The notes under the pieces: model-generated | Seen by the model: only the letters and a program-made list of their open reading frames with translations | Told to the model about the DNA's origin: nothing | The model's database searches: none | Shown: piece after piece, positions 25,402-37,900 of the stretch | Layout of the letters: each line of letters begins with the position of its first letter | Position numbering within the stretch: position 1 is the first letter of the stretch | Made by a program: the position numbers and the translations under genes | NCBI GenBank assembly: GCA_000697055.1 | Contig: JNDT01001641.1 | Location: 1 to 64,000, forward strand | Source of the DNA: Saksenaea vasiformis B4078 | Lineage: Eukaryota; Mucoromycota; Mucoromycetes; Mucorales; Saksenaeaceae | Reading direction: 5' to 3' | Length of the DNA: 64,000 nucleotides

Positions 25402-26652
25402 TTAGTAAAGATACTTACTGAACAAGCGTGATTGATATCGGTAAGCACCATCAGCCAAGATGGTCACGATCTTCTTGCCTAGTGTAGTAGTGAAGAAAGA
25501 GCAAGAGGGCATCAGTAACCCCCTTCTACGAATGAGAAAAATGGTTTTACCTTTGCCGAGCTTCTTAGCCATCTGGACGGCAGCACAAACGTTCAATGCT
25601 GAACTGGCTCCCACATAGATACCCTCTTCGTCTAACAAACGGTATACCATGGAAATGGAGTCCTCATCCGGTACGTGCAGGGCATCGTCAATAAGCGAAA
25701 TATCCTGAGCCAGGTTATCTGTGACACGTCCCTGGCCAATGCCTTCTGTGATGGATCCTCCAGAACGATCAAGCAGTTCGCCGCCACTCTTGATATAGCT
25801 GTAGAGAACGGATCCTGGAGGATCGGCAAGGAAGATTTTGACATTATCCCCCTTCTTTTCCTTCAGGTAACGAGCAATACCAGCCAAGGTGCCACCAGTA
25901 CCAGTTGCACATGTAAAACCATCCACCTCGCCGTTTGTCTGCTCGTAGATTTCAGGACCAGTAGTCTCGATGTGTCCTCGACGGTTCGCAACATTGTCGA
26001 ATTGGTTGGTCCACACAGCATTGTCCAACGCGTCTGCATGACGTTTGGCTTGATGATTGTAGTTCTGAGGATTATCAAATGCCACAGCAGGAACGGGATA
26101 CACTTCTGCTCCAAGCATACGGAGAAGGTCTACCTTTTCTTGGGACTAACACAAGATCAGGACTTGTCTTTCTTCAGAGCGGACGATGACATACCTGCGT
26201 ATTTGGCATATAGATAACGCACTTGTAGCCCTTTGCCCGGCATACATGGGCCAAACCGATACCTGTATTTCCAGCTGTACCCTCAACGACAGTGCCTCCA
26301 GGTCTAATAAGGCCCTTTTCCTCAGCGTCCTTGACGACATACAATGCAGCACGGTCCTTGACCGAACCACCGGGATTCATAAACTCAGCCTTTGCAAGGA
26401 TTTCCGAACCTGTTTCTTCGCTGAGTCGATTCAAGCGAATCTATTATCATTGTCAGTCTGTATTCTACTAGATAGACGGTTTGCTCTTAAGCTTACCAAA
26501 GGAGTATTGCCAATGGCACCAACAAAACCGTTGGTAATCTAGTACACGATCAGTTGGCATGAGAAAGCCATGTACTTTAGAGAATTCACCTTGGGACGTG
26601 TGTCAAGAACAGATGTCGAAAAGGTACGGCTGAAAACTCTTAGGTTGTTCAT
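25402..26652 (-). CDS. Cysteine synthase (PLP-dependent), mitochondrial-type leader
   Basis: Beta-family PLP enzyme related to O-acetylserine sulfhydrylases; the closest fungal type is probably yeast Mcy1 (YGR012W). Exons joined in frame give about 340 residues. The start [20 protein letters not shown] is basic, hydroxylated and lacks acids before residue 15, a mitochondrial-like presequence. Next come [21 protein letters not shown], the PLP lysine in [12 protein letters not shown], the substrate loop [12 protein letters not shown], the phosphate-binding loop [16 protein letters not shown], and [15 protein letters not shown]. The last exon begins [19 protein letters not shown] after a 71-nt intron with GT-AG borders. 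All catalytic motifs are present. Substrate (O-acetylserine versus another beta-substituted serine) cannot be told from sequence. Confidence 0.92.
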
Positions 26653-27268
26653 GCTAACCGGAGCTTACAAAGAAAGAGGTTGGGTTGACCTCTTGCTTTA
26701 AGTACTGGTGACGGACTTTCAAAAAATGACGCGATTGGAGAGATCGCAGGTAGCAAATTGCGTGATCAGGCACTCACCATACGAAAGAAAGCAAATCTGA
26801 CGCAATGCTCACCATTTACAAAATGTGCCGGATGTGTTGTTTAAAGAATGTAACTTTTAGGTACCATCTGAAGTCTGAATCATCTATCCGCTTTTAAGGA
26901 AACCTTGATAAGACATATGTAGAATTGTATTAAATGAGAACTCCCAGCTGGAGAGAAGAAGCAAGAGGACCGAACAACTGTGTTTCAGAACCAATAGATA
27001 ATCCATGGATTCTGCATTAGGGTTGCTTGTAGGGCTAATTTTTGTTTGTGGGAAAAAGAATTACGGATATCATTCAAGTCCGACAAGTGATGTTCCCAGG
27101 GAACGGATTACAGCATCTCAATGCCATTGTTTATATATTGCAGGTACCCTTGCTCTTCCGCAAGCATCAACAGGTACCCTCCTCATAACACTACTATATA
27201 GCTGGTATCCAAACTATGTATTTATCTCTTTCAGCATCGTTACTTTTTCCTTACATGCTACATTTTGA
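26653..27268. other. Intergenic
   Basis: Between the cysteine synthase start and the 3' end of the ArAE-like gene. A plus-strand 87-codon frame at 27005-27268 has no family or splice support. Nothing else seen. Confidence 0.4.
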
Positions 27269-30200
27269 TTATACATGTATACGTAACCATTCTTCTGGAT
27301 CTTCGACACCCACCAGACCTTCAATGACTTCCATAAGTATATGGAGTTCAGTTACAAAGGCTGAACTGTTCATCACATAAGAACTGTAGGATGGAAATGA
27401 GAGATTGCTAATCTCTTCCGGACCAATATGAATTTTTCTTTCCAAGACCTTTGCATATTGCATACGCACGTTGACGGGCGCTTCCATATAAGGTGGCAAG
27501 GACATTTTTGAAGCCAAAGTAGTTGACAGCAATTTAAGTGTTGTCATAATACAGGTCAACTATAATAGACATGAGCTGACTTGCTGTTCGGACCTACACA
27601 CTTACATAGTCTCTACGCTCGGTCGAGAGCGCAACAGCAATTTGTCGTCTCCAGGACGGATGAATTCGATGAGTCGCGTAACCCTAAAACGAGCGATGAA
27701 TGGTAAGCTAGAATATATAATTAAGGTTAACTCACCATGCCTTGAACTAAGTCCGCCATATTGTCAACCTTGTCAACAATAGTTGCGTAACTTTCTTTTG
27801 GAAATCTTCCTCGAAGTGGTGGTTCATAGTCTGTATGGCGTAGAAGATTCCGCTCATCGGCAATTTGTCGCCTGATCTCTAGTGCAAGCTTTCCGAATGA
27901 CTTGATTTGCTCAGGTGTTGGGGAAGCTGTATCTTGCGCGGTTACAATGAACTTGCTCGCTAAAATGGCGTACAAGCTTCCAATGTCACGGATAGTTTTT
28001 GCCAGTCGTTTTCGCAGCTCGACACGACATGACACAGAGTACGGAATCAGAGAAAGAACGTAGCTTGCTGCAAGGCCAATCACAACCAACAGCATTCGCT
28101 GCCAAATACAGTAAACATCGGTAAGATAAACATGCTGGAAAATAAGGATAAGATTTACCTTGCCTGCAACAACCCAAACCTTGTCATAGTTGGGTAAACC
28201 TTCTACGACATACTGATATTCATAGATAGCAACCTAATGTTGTCGCTTAGATATAGTCCTTTAGCGATAACGACAGCAGTACTCACCAGGATCATAGTCA
28301 CTTTCGTCATCAAAGCAACTACCTTGAAAGTAGGACTATAGAGGAAGACATGATAACATAATAATATGATAGCAAACAAAACAACTGCTAATCCGTATGG
28401 ATTTCCTCTGCTTATCTCCCATACCAAAATGCCCAAGACACCGCCTAAAATGGTACCGGCCACTCGTAAAATAAGGCTGCAAAAAAAAAAATACGTCTTT
28501 CAATACCAAATAAAATGGAAACCATTACTTACGAAAAGATAAACGCTCCAACCATTGGAAAGTTCCACAGCACTAATGTAATCATGGCCCATTGGCCCCT
28601 CCAGTCAGAGTACCATGCAGCATCCTGTACGCGATAGGCAGGAATAGCTAACAGCACCACCCCAACGGCCGTCTTAAAAGCAAAGAAGGTGTCTGGTTTG
28701 GAAAACCATTGTCTAACATGCCACATATGGAGAGCAACACGTTGGAACAATGTAACTGGTGGATCTACATCTGGATCGCGGTGATACATCGGCCCTTGTC
28801 GCCTTTGCGCAGATTCGTATGATCCAGAAAGCTCAGCCTCCGTCTCACGTCGCGTAACTGAGCGCATAAGCGTTAGATCGTGCTGCGTACTCTCCTCTCC
28901 GTATTGGTCAGTATCACCACCGAGTTCAGGGTTGATTTCAGCCGAATGAAACCATTTCTTCAATGACATTCGAGGAAACCATATCTGGCGCCTGGATCGT
29001 GTCTGTTCCAATTCTTCTAAAAGTTCCAAGAGGAGCCGAATTTGATCCGCATGTTCTCTCAGACCATATTGATAAAAGAACAGTAAATACAGAGGAGCAA
29101 GACGCGGAGCTTGGTCCGGATTCGCAGAAAGCATTTCGCCGAAGCCTTTAGTGGAACGTGCGTCAAATTCGGCTATTCTCTCGCGTAGCATTTCGGATGA
29201 CCACATGGCGCCAGTGCCTTCATGCGCTTTATGTCTATCGGGGAACATAAGTCGAGGAAATGGCCACAGGACACTGTTTAAGTTCGTCCTTGGATAGCCA
29301 GAAAATTTTCCAAGTCGATCAACACATTCCGATAGGGCTTCAAATGATGCTTCATTCAGTCGCCGACATACGGGCTCCATGTCTCGGATAGCATGATGGA
29401 AGGCGTCAACCGTAGCTGGCGTTGGAACGGATGAGATTGTTTCTACGCGATCGTCATCTTTCAAGTAATCCTTTTTGAGCAAAAAGCTGAGACCCACACC
29501 ATGAAGTGGCGTTCGCATCTCTTTCACCCGTCGGGTCAGTTTGCTGATGTCTCTGCCAGACAAGTGTGTATACAAAATCTCACGTTGCACAGATCGTTTG
29601 CTATCGATCAAGATAAGGATGCTATCGTGAATCCGAGAATGCATTGAGAGAAGTGAAATATCGAGCGATGTCGGGCACTGAGACAAGAACGCTTCTGAAT
29701 GTTCCTTGAAAAACGCATTATATTCCGTCAACGTTCTCCTAAGAACCGCCATGTAGTTTGTCATGCTGTCCTCTGGCCATAAAAAGATATTAACGGCTAG
29801 TGCAATAGCGCCAGCCAATCCTATAGGTCTCAAAAATGACCACTTGTGTCCAACAGTAATGAATTTTCTTTTCTTTTCAGATGATGGATTGCGAGAACTT
29901 ACCACAATTTCCGGCGCAAAGCCATCAATCATTGAACCTTGCGTACAAGCAAACTATACGAAGATTATGTCAACAAACTGCTCCATCTTTTTTCTCTGAG
30001 ATCTTTTTTTTTTTACCGATAACACGATACATGCGACAACGCATGCAAAATTGGCTATATAAAAAGGTTAACCATTTTGTAACTGTTTGTTTTGACTTTT
30101 TCATTCTCTCTTTTACCTTTTTGGAATTTCATGCGGAGATAGTTAAGGACAAAGGTACCTATAAACAGAAAAATAGCTAAGATAGCACTGCATCCTGGTT

Positions 30201-30824
30201 GGATGGGAATAGGGTTGGACGCATCACGCGCAAGGTTGCTAAGATACAACCCTATAGCACAGCCATCCTTTTAGTAAATAAAATTTGTTGGACTGCGCCG
30301 ATGGTGCCACACAAACCTAGAAGAGACCAAGCGGCAGCAATTACGGCGCCTAATGTACAATAGACAACAGCCTGATTTCTTTTAGCAAAATGCAGTAAAC
30401 TTCTGTAGGCCTTTAGGTTACCTCCACTTGGATACCTGTTCAATTGGCTGTTAGAACTGTAAAAAAAGAAAAGAAAAGAAAAGAAATTATACGAAAGCTT
30501 ACCTATGGTCCGGACTGGGAAATAAAATATAGTAACGACGGCCGTAATCAAGGCTGCTTGGCCGATAACTTCTCGCGTGTGATGGTTAAGAGCTATAATA
30601 AGCGAGATCAAAAGGGCAATGGACGCCTTGATGGTCTTGCGACACTGGGGAAAGGTTGGAAAGGACTGTCGTATACGAGACCACCTGCTCTTCCTTGCAG
30701 CCTTTGGGGCATGGATTGTCTCATCGTGAAAACTCGGCTTATCGGCTGCAGCAGGGTGGGTGGTTGAAGATACTGATCGATGTGTTGAACGTCGGCCGAG
30801 AGTTGACAGCTCCGTGTCCGGCAT
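27269..30824 (-). CDS. Large ArAE/FUSC-like membrane protein (DUF2421/DUF2422 type)
   Basis: Multi-exon gene of about 1,000 residues, resembling the fungal aromatic-acid-exporter / Brefeldin-A-sensitivity family: two blocks of transmembrane helices, each followed by a cytosolic part. The start MPDTELSTLGRRSTHRSVSS gives a Ser-rich cytosolic lead. TM block 1 runs ASIALLISLIIALNHHTREV, ALITAVVTIFYFPV, then AVVYCTLGAVIAAAWSLLGL and PIGLAGAIALAVNIFLWPE. A long helical soluble region follows. TM block 2 begins FFAFKTAVGVVLLAIPAYRV and continues WRGQWAMITLVLWNFPMVGA, VAGTILGGVLGILVWEI and VLFAIILLCYHVFLYSP. The C-terminal end reads LSFPSYSSYVMNSSAFVTEL and EGLVGVEDPEEWL, typical of DUF2421. The transported substrate is unknown. 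A T-rich intron with an AAAAGAAAAG tract sits at about 30455-30490. Confidence 0.85.
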
Positions 30825-31339
30825 GAAACGAAAGAAAGATGGAAGGAAAAACACAACTCCGCAAAAATAAATGTCCCCTCCTCCTTTTTTCTTTCGTTTC
30901 GTGACTCATGTTTCACTTCTGTTGATGAAATTTCGTTATGGTGATACCGAGCCATAAAGACGGATGCAATATTTGGCAGCCCAATGTATTTTTTCCAGGC
31001 CTATTGTAATCGAAGCAAGCCCACTGCAGTTTGAAAGGTTTGATAAAAAAAGAGAAGATAAACGACAAATGTGAATATATGTCCTTTAAATACATGGTAT
31101 ATAGAGATATCTGCAGTGCGTGTCTAGGCAATTGCTAAAGAAGATTGTGAGGGCCTGGACAGTTCTCTGCATTGATGGTACTTGGCCGCTTTCTGGATGC
31201 GCTGGACCAGACTATCGTTTTCCTTCAGTAGAGTTTTCCGCAATTCGGCATTTATCATAGCTCAGCATTCTTCGATAGATTAACGAACCTTGGTGAATCT
31301 TATCTTATTTTGCTTGCAGCAGGAATCATTTTTTCTAAG

Positions 31340-31560
31340 GGTATGCTGATAGGCTATAACATCAGCAGCTTCCAAGACGGAATTGCGTCCGGTTCTCAAT
31401 TGATCGCTGCACTCTTCCGTGCGCTCGTTGTTTAGAAACTGGATGAATTAGCCGACCAGGGTACCATTGGCGCTGTGGACCTTAACACCGTCAAATCCAG
31501 CCTCGATGCTATTCTCCTCCTGTTTCGCCAATGATGTAAAGTCACAGATTTGTCGGTCAG
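31340..31560 (-). pseudogene. Old yellow enzyme (NADH:flavin oxidoreductase) fragment
   Basis: The minus strand reads QICDFTSLAKQEENSIEAGF, DGVKVHSANGTLVG, a stop, then after FIQ: FLNNERTEECSDQLRTGRNS and VLEAADVIAY. This matches the OYE core (EIxxIVxDFxxAAxNAIEAGFDGVEIHGANGYL, then the GGSIENRSRFxLEVxDAV region; patterns from memory). Only about 70 residues remain, with an in-frame stop in place of the expected Asp/Gln position and SIENR replaced by a divergent stretch. No flavin-binding N-terminus or C-terminus is present nearby, so it is a relic and not a working enzyme. Confidence 0.65.
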
Positions 31561-31880
31561 CTTTATGGTATGGATTAGGACGAATTGTTACGTATTGTGA
31601 GATTTGGTGGTAATTTGATTGATAACGGTGAGAATATGTTGAGACTCTTAGATGATTGTTTATTATTGTTATTCCCTGGTTTATATAGCACTGTGTCATC
31701 ACAGTAATTGATTCATTCCATAATCCACAACCTAATACCGAGAAGAACGTTCACTATTCCTTATTTCTGATAAAAGACTGAAGCATATAAATAGGCAGAT
31801 AACTTAATTGAAATAAAAATCCAACAGTCTCAAAGGATTTTATCCGTCTACTGTCCTAACCAAACCTACGCATACAACAC

Positions 31881-31939
31881 ATTTTACCAGCACAAATAGG
31901 CAGAAAGTTGCCCGATCTGCCTAATTGTGCCGGTAAAAT
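31881..31939. repeat. Strong hairpin-forming inverted repeat
   Basis: Two 24-nt arms (31881-31904 and 31916-31939) pair at 22 of 24 positions around an 11-nt loop. The arms start ATTTTACC and end GGTAAAAT. A 15-nt inverted pair further out (about 31583-31597 and 31937-31952, around the motif TTACGTATT) may mark the ends of a MITE-like element of about 370 bp. Confidence 0.6.
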
Positions 31940-32189
31940 ACGTAACGAATTCCGACGAAAGATATCGAGTTGTACCTAGATGTGTCTAAATGTACCAATT
32001 TATGCCAAAGTATGACAAAAAAATCATCGAATTGTGGCGAAAATTGCCAAACTCATTGTGGAAGCCGATATTGTTGTAATAATGTACTGAAGACGTAAAG
32101 TAGAAGGAACTTTATTCAGACTAAGTAACATGAATAAATAAACAAATAGTGGAAGTACGGTTGATAGTTGTAAAAAGAACAACTCAATA

Positions 32190-32620
32190 GTCATATGGGC
32201 GGATATCCAGAAGTTTTGTAGATATGAGATTGTTTTCCGAATCAAAAGATGACGAATAAATATGCAACGTTTGAGCGGCCGCCGATGTTCTAAGAAATAT
32301 GATTGATTGAAATGATCGCCGCTGTACGATGGCATGAACGCTTCTAAAGAGGACGCACTCATTTTATTTAGAAGGAGTCGTTTGAAAGAAATGACGTGTG
32401 ATGTGCGAACACGCAGCATTTACTAAACTTTCGGACGTTCCGATGAGACACGACCATCCTCCATATCCAAGATATAGCCGTCATCTGTATTGGATCCTTC
32501 TTAATGCAGTGTTCATGGAGGACAGATCGAGAGTAGATCGTGGAAAGCTCGGTGAAAGGCATTGTATAAAGGAATCCGGGATAAGTGCTAATATGGAAGT
32601 GATTTAAGGTCCACAGTCTG
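32190..32620 (+). pseudogene. Decayed copy of the dispersed coding repeat
   Basis: Aligns over about 430 nt with the minus strand of 23640-24108. In the plus frame it reads KEDALILFRR, KEMTCDVRTRSIY and TFGRSDETRPSSISKI, interrupted by stops and shifts. The copies are in opposite orientations 8.5 kb apart. The source family is unknown. Confidence 0.55.
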
Positions 32621-33315
32621 TGCTCTGGATAATTTCGGAGTAGAAACAGGATCTCTTTATGGTAATGTATCGATCATTGGCTAGCAATGTTTCTGACAGT
32701 GAATGGAAGGATGTTGGAATACAACAAAATAAGCTCTAAACTATAGCTCTAGTAAAAGATATCGAACTTCACTTTCAATAAGCTCGTAAAAGAGTCTCAA
32801 AGTGTATTCCGACCCATTTTTCACTCCAAAATATCATAGGGCCGCTCCTTCTCTTGTAACGATGCCTCCGCTGCTCACATAGCTTCTTTACCACGCCATC
32901 TCCACCCTTGGACATTACTTAAGTTTTCGCACAGTTTGGAAGGCGAGGCCGTCGATAATGTTCTCCGCAGCCGCGGGATTAGCTTTATCTCCTTCGATAG
33001 TTATAATTTTGCCAACACAACATCAAGAACATGCTTCTTGATTATATCTATCTGCACATGCTTTACAACCTTGGAGATAGTTGTAGCCTGAGGGATCATT
33101 GTTGCGGGAATAGTCCTAGGCGATTCGTCAGCTCTAGGGAGGTCGTCCACATCCATATGTTTAGCGATCGGCAATTGAGGTATTGTGTCAGTTGTTGGCT
33201 GGCTGGCATTTCTCTAAAGGCTTTTGTCTTATGCAACAAATGACCACCATTGAAGATCAATTGACCTCTAAGTCGTCAGTGGCGTCCGAATCTTGACTTG
33301 TCATCCTAGATCTCC

Positions 33316-33504
33316 TGTTGTGCCCAAACAACTCAATGCTACACAACAGTTCCTAATAAGTATACCACGCATCACTCCGCTGAATTCGGTTATCTAGAGG
33401 AGATTTTAGTAAATCTAGATCCTTGTTCTTTTTCACAAGAATAAACAGTGCACTGAGTCTCACGAACTACACCGTTTCGATTTCGTTAGATAACCAACAC
33501 TACA
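33316..33504 (+). mobile_element. Solo LTR 1 (TSD TCTCC)
   Basis: A 189-bp segment beginning TGTTGTGCCC and ending CAACACTACA, flanked on both sides by TCTCC (33311-33315 and 33505-33509), a perfect 5-bp target duplication. It contains a poly(A)-signal-like AAGAATAAA followed by a GTCTCACGAAC motif, which it shares with the two solo LTRs at 34740 and 39310. There is no internal retrotransposon sequence beside it. Best explained as an LTR left after recombination. Confidence 0.8.
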
Positions 33505-34370
33505 TCTCCTTTGCTGGTTAGAATATACATGTCTTTCAAAATACCATGTCATCACATAAACATCCAGCGAAGAACAATAAACCTAAAGTCGTGCTGATGG
33601 TGGACGACCTCCTAGGCATGTACCTGGGGAGCCGCACCTCCAAATCACTGATGCCCGCATCAATGTCCTGAAGAAGGTCGATGATTTCAGCATACTGGGC
33701 TTTTTACTGCTGTTCTATTTCAAGCAGCTTTGACATTATACGTTTGTAATAAAGAGTGCTTGCCATAGTACAAAGGAGAAAAGAAAGCTCATATAGAGAC
33801 CAATGCAAGCGCTTGTAGCAAACTATTGATTTATTGATCGAGAAGATCGGGTATCTATACAAACATCAATCGATATAAAATAATCTTTGAGTGGATCAAT
33901 ATTCTATCTGTTCTGGTAAGCATCAATCCCCACCCTCAAACCCCGACTGGATCTGGACACCTACTATTGCATACACCAACTCCCTTTGCGTGTCATCCGT
34001 TTCCGTTTATTTTTTTCGATTTTAATAAATAACCAAAAAAAAATGTGACTTGATTAGGCGTTTGAGCTATCATAAGGATTACAAACACAGGATGACAAAT
34101 ACAGGATGCAGGGACATTCCTGCTGAAATTATGTACACAACGTTTTGTTGAAAGCATCTGTGTTCTGACAGAAACGGCATGTGTCTGTAAAATCGAAGTT
34201 GCTATGCACGCAATAAGAACCGTCATGATCAGTCCTTTTCAATGTATGCTGCATTACTCCATCAAAGCCTTAGCGAGTGCTACAGCATGTGATAAGCGTT
34301 CTTGTTATGGTGCATTCGGTCAATAACCTGATTTGATACATTTAAACGCCGTTTATTCCAAAGACCGCCT

Positions 34371-34736
34371 TTAACCACGTTGGTCAATCCTACGGTGAGA
34401 CTTGTTATTCCTTGATGAGAACTTCTCAACCTCTGCAGTTGCATTGTTTACATCCATATCATTACTGTATGCCTCAATATATCTCCAGCAATTATTGTAA
34501 TAATGGCGTATTTTTGTAATGTCGCCTGCAAAATCCAGAAATGAATCAAGCTTTTCTTGCAGCGACTTGTAGCTGCAGCTGCAGTTTCTCCAAGCTTCAC
34601 GCTTGGCTGCACCCCAGTATCTTTCAATCCAATTGCACTCACAGTGGAACTTGGGGGTACAGCTCAAATACGTGCCCCACACGCTCTATCTCCTCACATA
34701 ATGCTGTCTTTGGGGGCAAAGTCCGGTTGAGCTGCT
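34371..34736 (-). pseudogene. DDE transposase C-terminal fragment
   Basis: The minus strand reads FHCECNWIERYWGAAKREA, SYKSLQEKLDSFLDFAGDI and TKIRHYYNNCWRYIEAYSND, then a stop at 34371. The pattern YPKFHCExNxIExxWGxxK followed by RYxxAY is the C-terminal end of fungal/plant DDE-type (IS630/Tc1-mariner superfamily) transposases, with the catalytic Glu in NWIE. The upstream part breaks up before the solo LTR at 34740, and no N-terminal half is found. It is a dead element cut by later insertions. Confidence 0.7.
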
Positions 34737-34739
34737 GGC

Positions 34740-34907
34740 TGTTGCAAACGAGAGACTATATAACTACTGTAGAACTGAGTTAATAATTAAGGTCCCACTT
34801 CTGATAACTAAAGGGCAGGAGCCAGGATAATGTTTTTAATCGTTCTTCTGAAGAATAAAGCTCAGTCTCACGTACTCTCGTATCGCCCGACTTAAGCAAA
34901 CAATACA
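34740..34907 (+). mobile_element. Solo LTR 2 (TSD CTGGC)
   Basis: A 168-bp segment starting TGTTGCAAACG and ending AGCAAACAATACA, flanked by CTGGC at 34735-34739 and 34908-34912. It shares most of its length with the copy at 39310-39457, including GAACTGAGTTAATAATTAAG, GTTCTTCTGAAGAATAAAGC and TCGTATCGCCCGACTT. A polyadenylation signal AATAAA lies inside. It sits at the edge of a dead DDE transposase fragment. Confidence 0.87.
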
Positions 34908-34921
34908 CTGGCAAACATTTT

Positions 34922-37900
34922 TCTTAGGGACCATACCACTCCCGATCCATTGGTCGGACCGCCAAACATATGATGTCATATAACGCGATTCCGCAAATCA
35001 AAGAGATGGGAGATCGTCCCAATATCGAAAAAGAAAGAGGTCTGACAGTCAATCTTTGTCGAAAGATTCCTTTTTTTGCGTTTTTCTTTGAAAGAATACA
35101 TATGGACAAAGCGAGAATAGCATATTCTCCTTCTCTTCACTTTACTCTATTTATTGGTATTTTTTTTATTGAAAAACTTTTTTTGTCAAAATGGAGGCAA
35201 AAATGACCATCTGGCAAGGTTAACCCCCTCAGAGTTTTGCTCATTTTTAGATGCATTTGTAAGTTTTTAACAAACATCTCAAAAATTTTATTTTCATTGA
35301 TTTCTATATCAAACCATAGCATTTTTTACTCTCTTTTATTATCTGTTATTCTTTTCTCGATAGCATTTTTATACAACAATATATAATGCAAAATCTAAGA
35401 AGTCAATGTTTGTGGTCTCTAATAGGCATCTGTGTAACTATATTAAGATCACGCTTCGCAAAATTTTCTTCTTTAAGTTTCCCTATTTTTGCACCAGTAA
35501 AGAAGATCATAGATTGTGTGATCGATAGAGTTGGTTTGACGGCTTTTTTTAGCATCAATGAATAAAGTATTAATTGTGTGTGTGTTCTGTCCGGTCGTTG
35601 ATTGTTTCAAGGACGCTTGTCGTGTGCGTAATACAACTGGAGCTGGGTTTTATTTCCTAAAGGTCAAATCTAGTGAGATACTGAAGCTGGGGACAAGAAG
35701 TTGAATAAAACAAAAGGGAATGGGATTAAAAGCAGCAATAGGATAATGGTAAATCAGACGACATTTATTTCATAATTATGTTTATGGTCTTATGCCTATT
35801 TTAAAGCATCACAGTTAAGTGTCGTAGTCATCATTCTCTGAAGAGGTCTTACAGCAGGATGTTGAAGTTTGTGGCGATAATAGAAGAGTGCTACAAAAGC
35901 CTTCTTCTGACTGGTCGGCCGTTCTACTGATACGGCAACTTTTTACTGTCTTGATTTCATTCTGTATTCGGAAACTTGACTGAGGGGTATGTGCTCACGA
36001 ATATCGTCCGGTATCTGGTTATACTCCATCTTCGGAGAGCAGCAGGGGAAATGTCTGCTAACAGCATTAATAGGAATCTAAAGATAAAAAAATTTGAAAT
36101 GAAAGAAGAGAGGCTCGAAAGTAAAAGGAAAAAAATATATTGATGGTGCTGTGTGATAAGCATAGAGTTAAAAAAAAAAAAGAAGAAGAAGAGGAAGAAG
36201 AAAAAGAAGAAAAATCTGATAGAATCTAGCTAATTATACGAACTTATTTTCGTTTTTCGGAAATTGGCCCCACTTATCCCAATAGGAGGCAGTGGAGAAG
36301 AAGAGATTGTTGACGGCAGGCCAAGACTTTTGCACATGGTATTTGACTTCCACGGTTCCCCAATGATCGTCATGCAGGTGGTGCAGGATGAGTGGCCGTG
36401 GTTTGCTTTTGCTGTTTTTCCCCATTTCAATTGGCAGGAACGTCTGGGTCGGAAAGTTTGTATCATTTGAGTATATGCAGACTGGATGTCCATATGCATC
36501 TGCAATGACTTGTGCGCAATTTGGAGCAAGAGACCAGAAGTCAGGGTTAATACATGGTGGAATGCTTTCGCTTCTGCCAGCACTAATATCCATGCCATGG
36601 CGGATTATCCTCTCCAGCTGCGCTACGTCAAATTCAAATCCATCTGCATACATATGCTTGTACTTCTGGAACGCATCTAGCATCTTGACCTTAACGAGTG
36701 GAAACTTGTCTTCGTGCCCACATAGCAATGGCCGAACACTCTGAAGCCGCACCATCCATCTGCTTTTGGATTATAGGTGGAAATGATAGCAGATGGTTCA
36801 ATTCCTGTGGCAACGTCAAAGTCGATCTTTGCCTTCTTCGTTTTACGTGAGGTTACAGGAGCATCGTAGATGTAGTCCTGCTTAGAGTGATGTACGTTTG
36901 ACTGGCCCGAGGGAGCATTACCATCTGTCAATTCATTTTAATATGCGAACGAAATGAAATTGTTGTAGACGTTACCATCCACTACGACCATCTCATCAAT
37001 TGCTTTTCTTTTCGATGTTTTAGCAGATTCCTTGGTTTTTGCATCCGTCATCTTCCGGGTTATCCGTTTAACATTCAACTTGAATGGAGCCTTCAATATA
37101 AAATGTGTGAATTTAGAGTCTTCAAAAGATGTTTCAGTTACCTTCCCCTATGTAAGTACTATTCTCCTCCAAGCAGCGCGCGCGAAATGTTTGGGAAGCG
37201 CAGACTTTCTCTTATCCTTGGGAGGTCTACCTGGGACTTTGACTTGGCTTGCGGATGGGAGCGTGATTGTGGGATGTGAGCTATTGCTTTCCATCCCTGC
37301 AATGAGCTTGTTGACACCCTCCATTAACTGCACCAATTGCTGCTGTCCTTCGCATTTCTTGAACGCACGTTGAAGCCTTAATACACAATCCATCCATGGT
37401 TCAGCAGGTTCCGTCAACGGTATGAGTGATTCTTGCTGGCTTGGGCTGCTGTCCAGATCTAGGAGCCATCTGACAGGGATATCCTCAAGTTCAAGTGGTC
37501 TTCCACGTGGAATCCTGTGTCGGCAGGGAATGCCAAATTGGTACCATACTTGGCACTCCCATATACTGTCTTCATCTTCCGTTTGAGAAAGCTCCTCGTC
37601 GGTAACAAGCAAAGCGAGCTTTGCCACCTTGCAGAACAGCTTTTCCAGGATTTTGTTGCGATACAACAGAATGTCCACGTGCGTCGATTCTTTCATTTGC
37701 AGGTCTGCCAGCTCCCTCTCCGACTGTAGTAAATATTTGTGGACATTATCAAATGCTATGTCGAGTGGCAGGATGGCGCTAAGATTGCGTTTCAATGCGC
37801 TATGACTGCTCTCGACGCGCTGAGTGGTAGTGCATCCGAAATGCGATAACTGCTTCATCTTGTGTTCAACCCACTTATCCACACAGGTGTGCCATTCGGT

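Larger units (their letters stand above)
30825..34370. other. Repeat-rich intergenic zone
   Basis: Upstream of the ArAE-like gene. It contains an OYE fragment (31340-31560), a strong hairpin (31881-31939), a decayed coding repeat (32190-32620) and a solo LTR (33316-33504), all listed separately. A 45-codon minus frame at about 31122-31258 (MINAELRKTLLKENDSLVQR) looks helical but cannot be assigned. From 32620 to 33310 and 33510 to 34370 nothing else is recognised. Confidence 0.5.

Noticed and set aside
25675..26217. 180-codon plus ORF opposite the cysteine synthase
   Set aside because: Antisense to conserved enzyme motifs; no own domain.
31600..31880. Possible copia-type LTR on the minus strand (TGTTGG...CTCAACA)
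   Set aside because: Candidate ends could be drawn several ways and none gave a matching target duplication.
34913..34921. Target-site duplication for the MULE
   Set aside because: The 9 bases outside the left and right inverted ends do not match, so no duplication is claimed.
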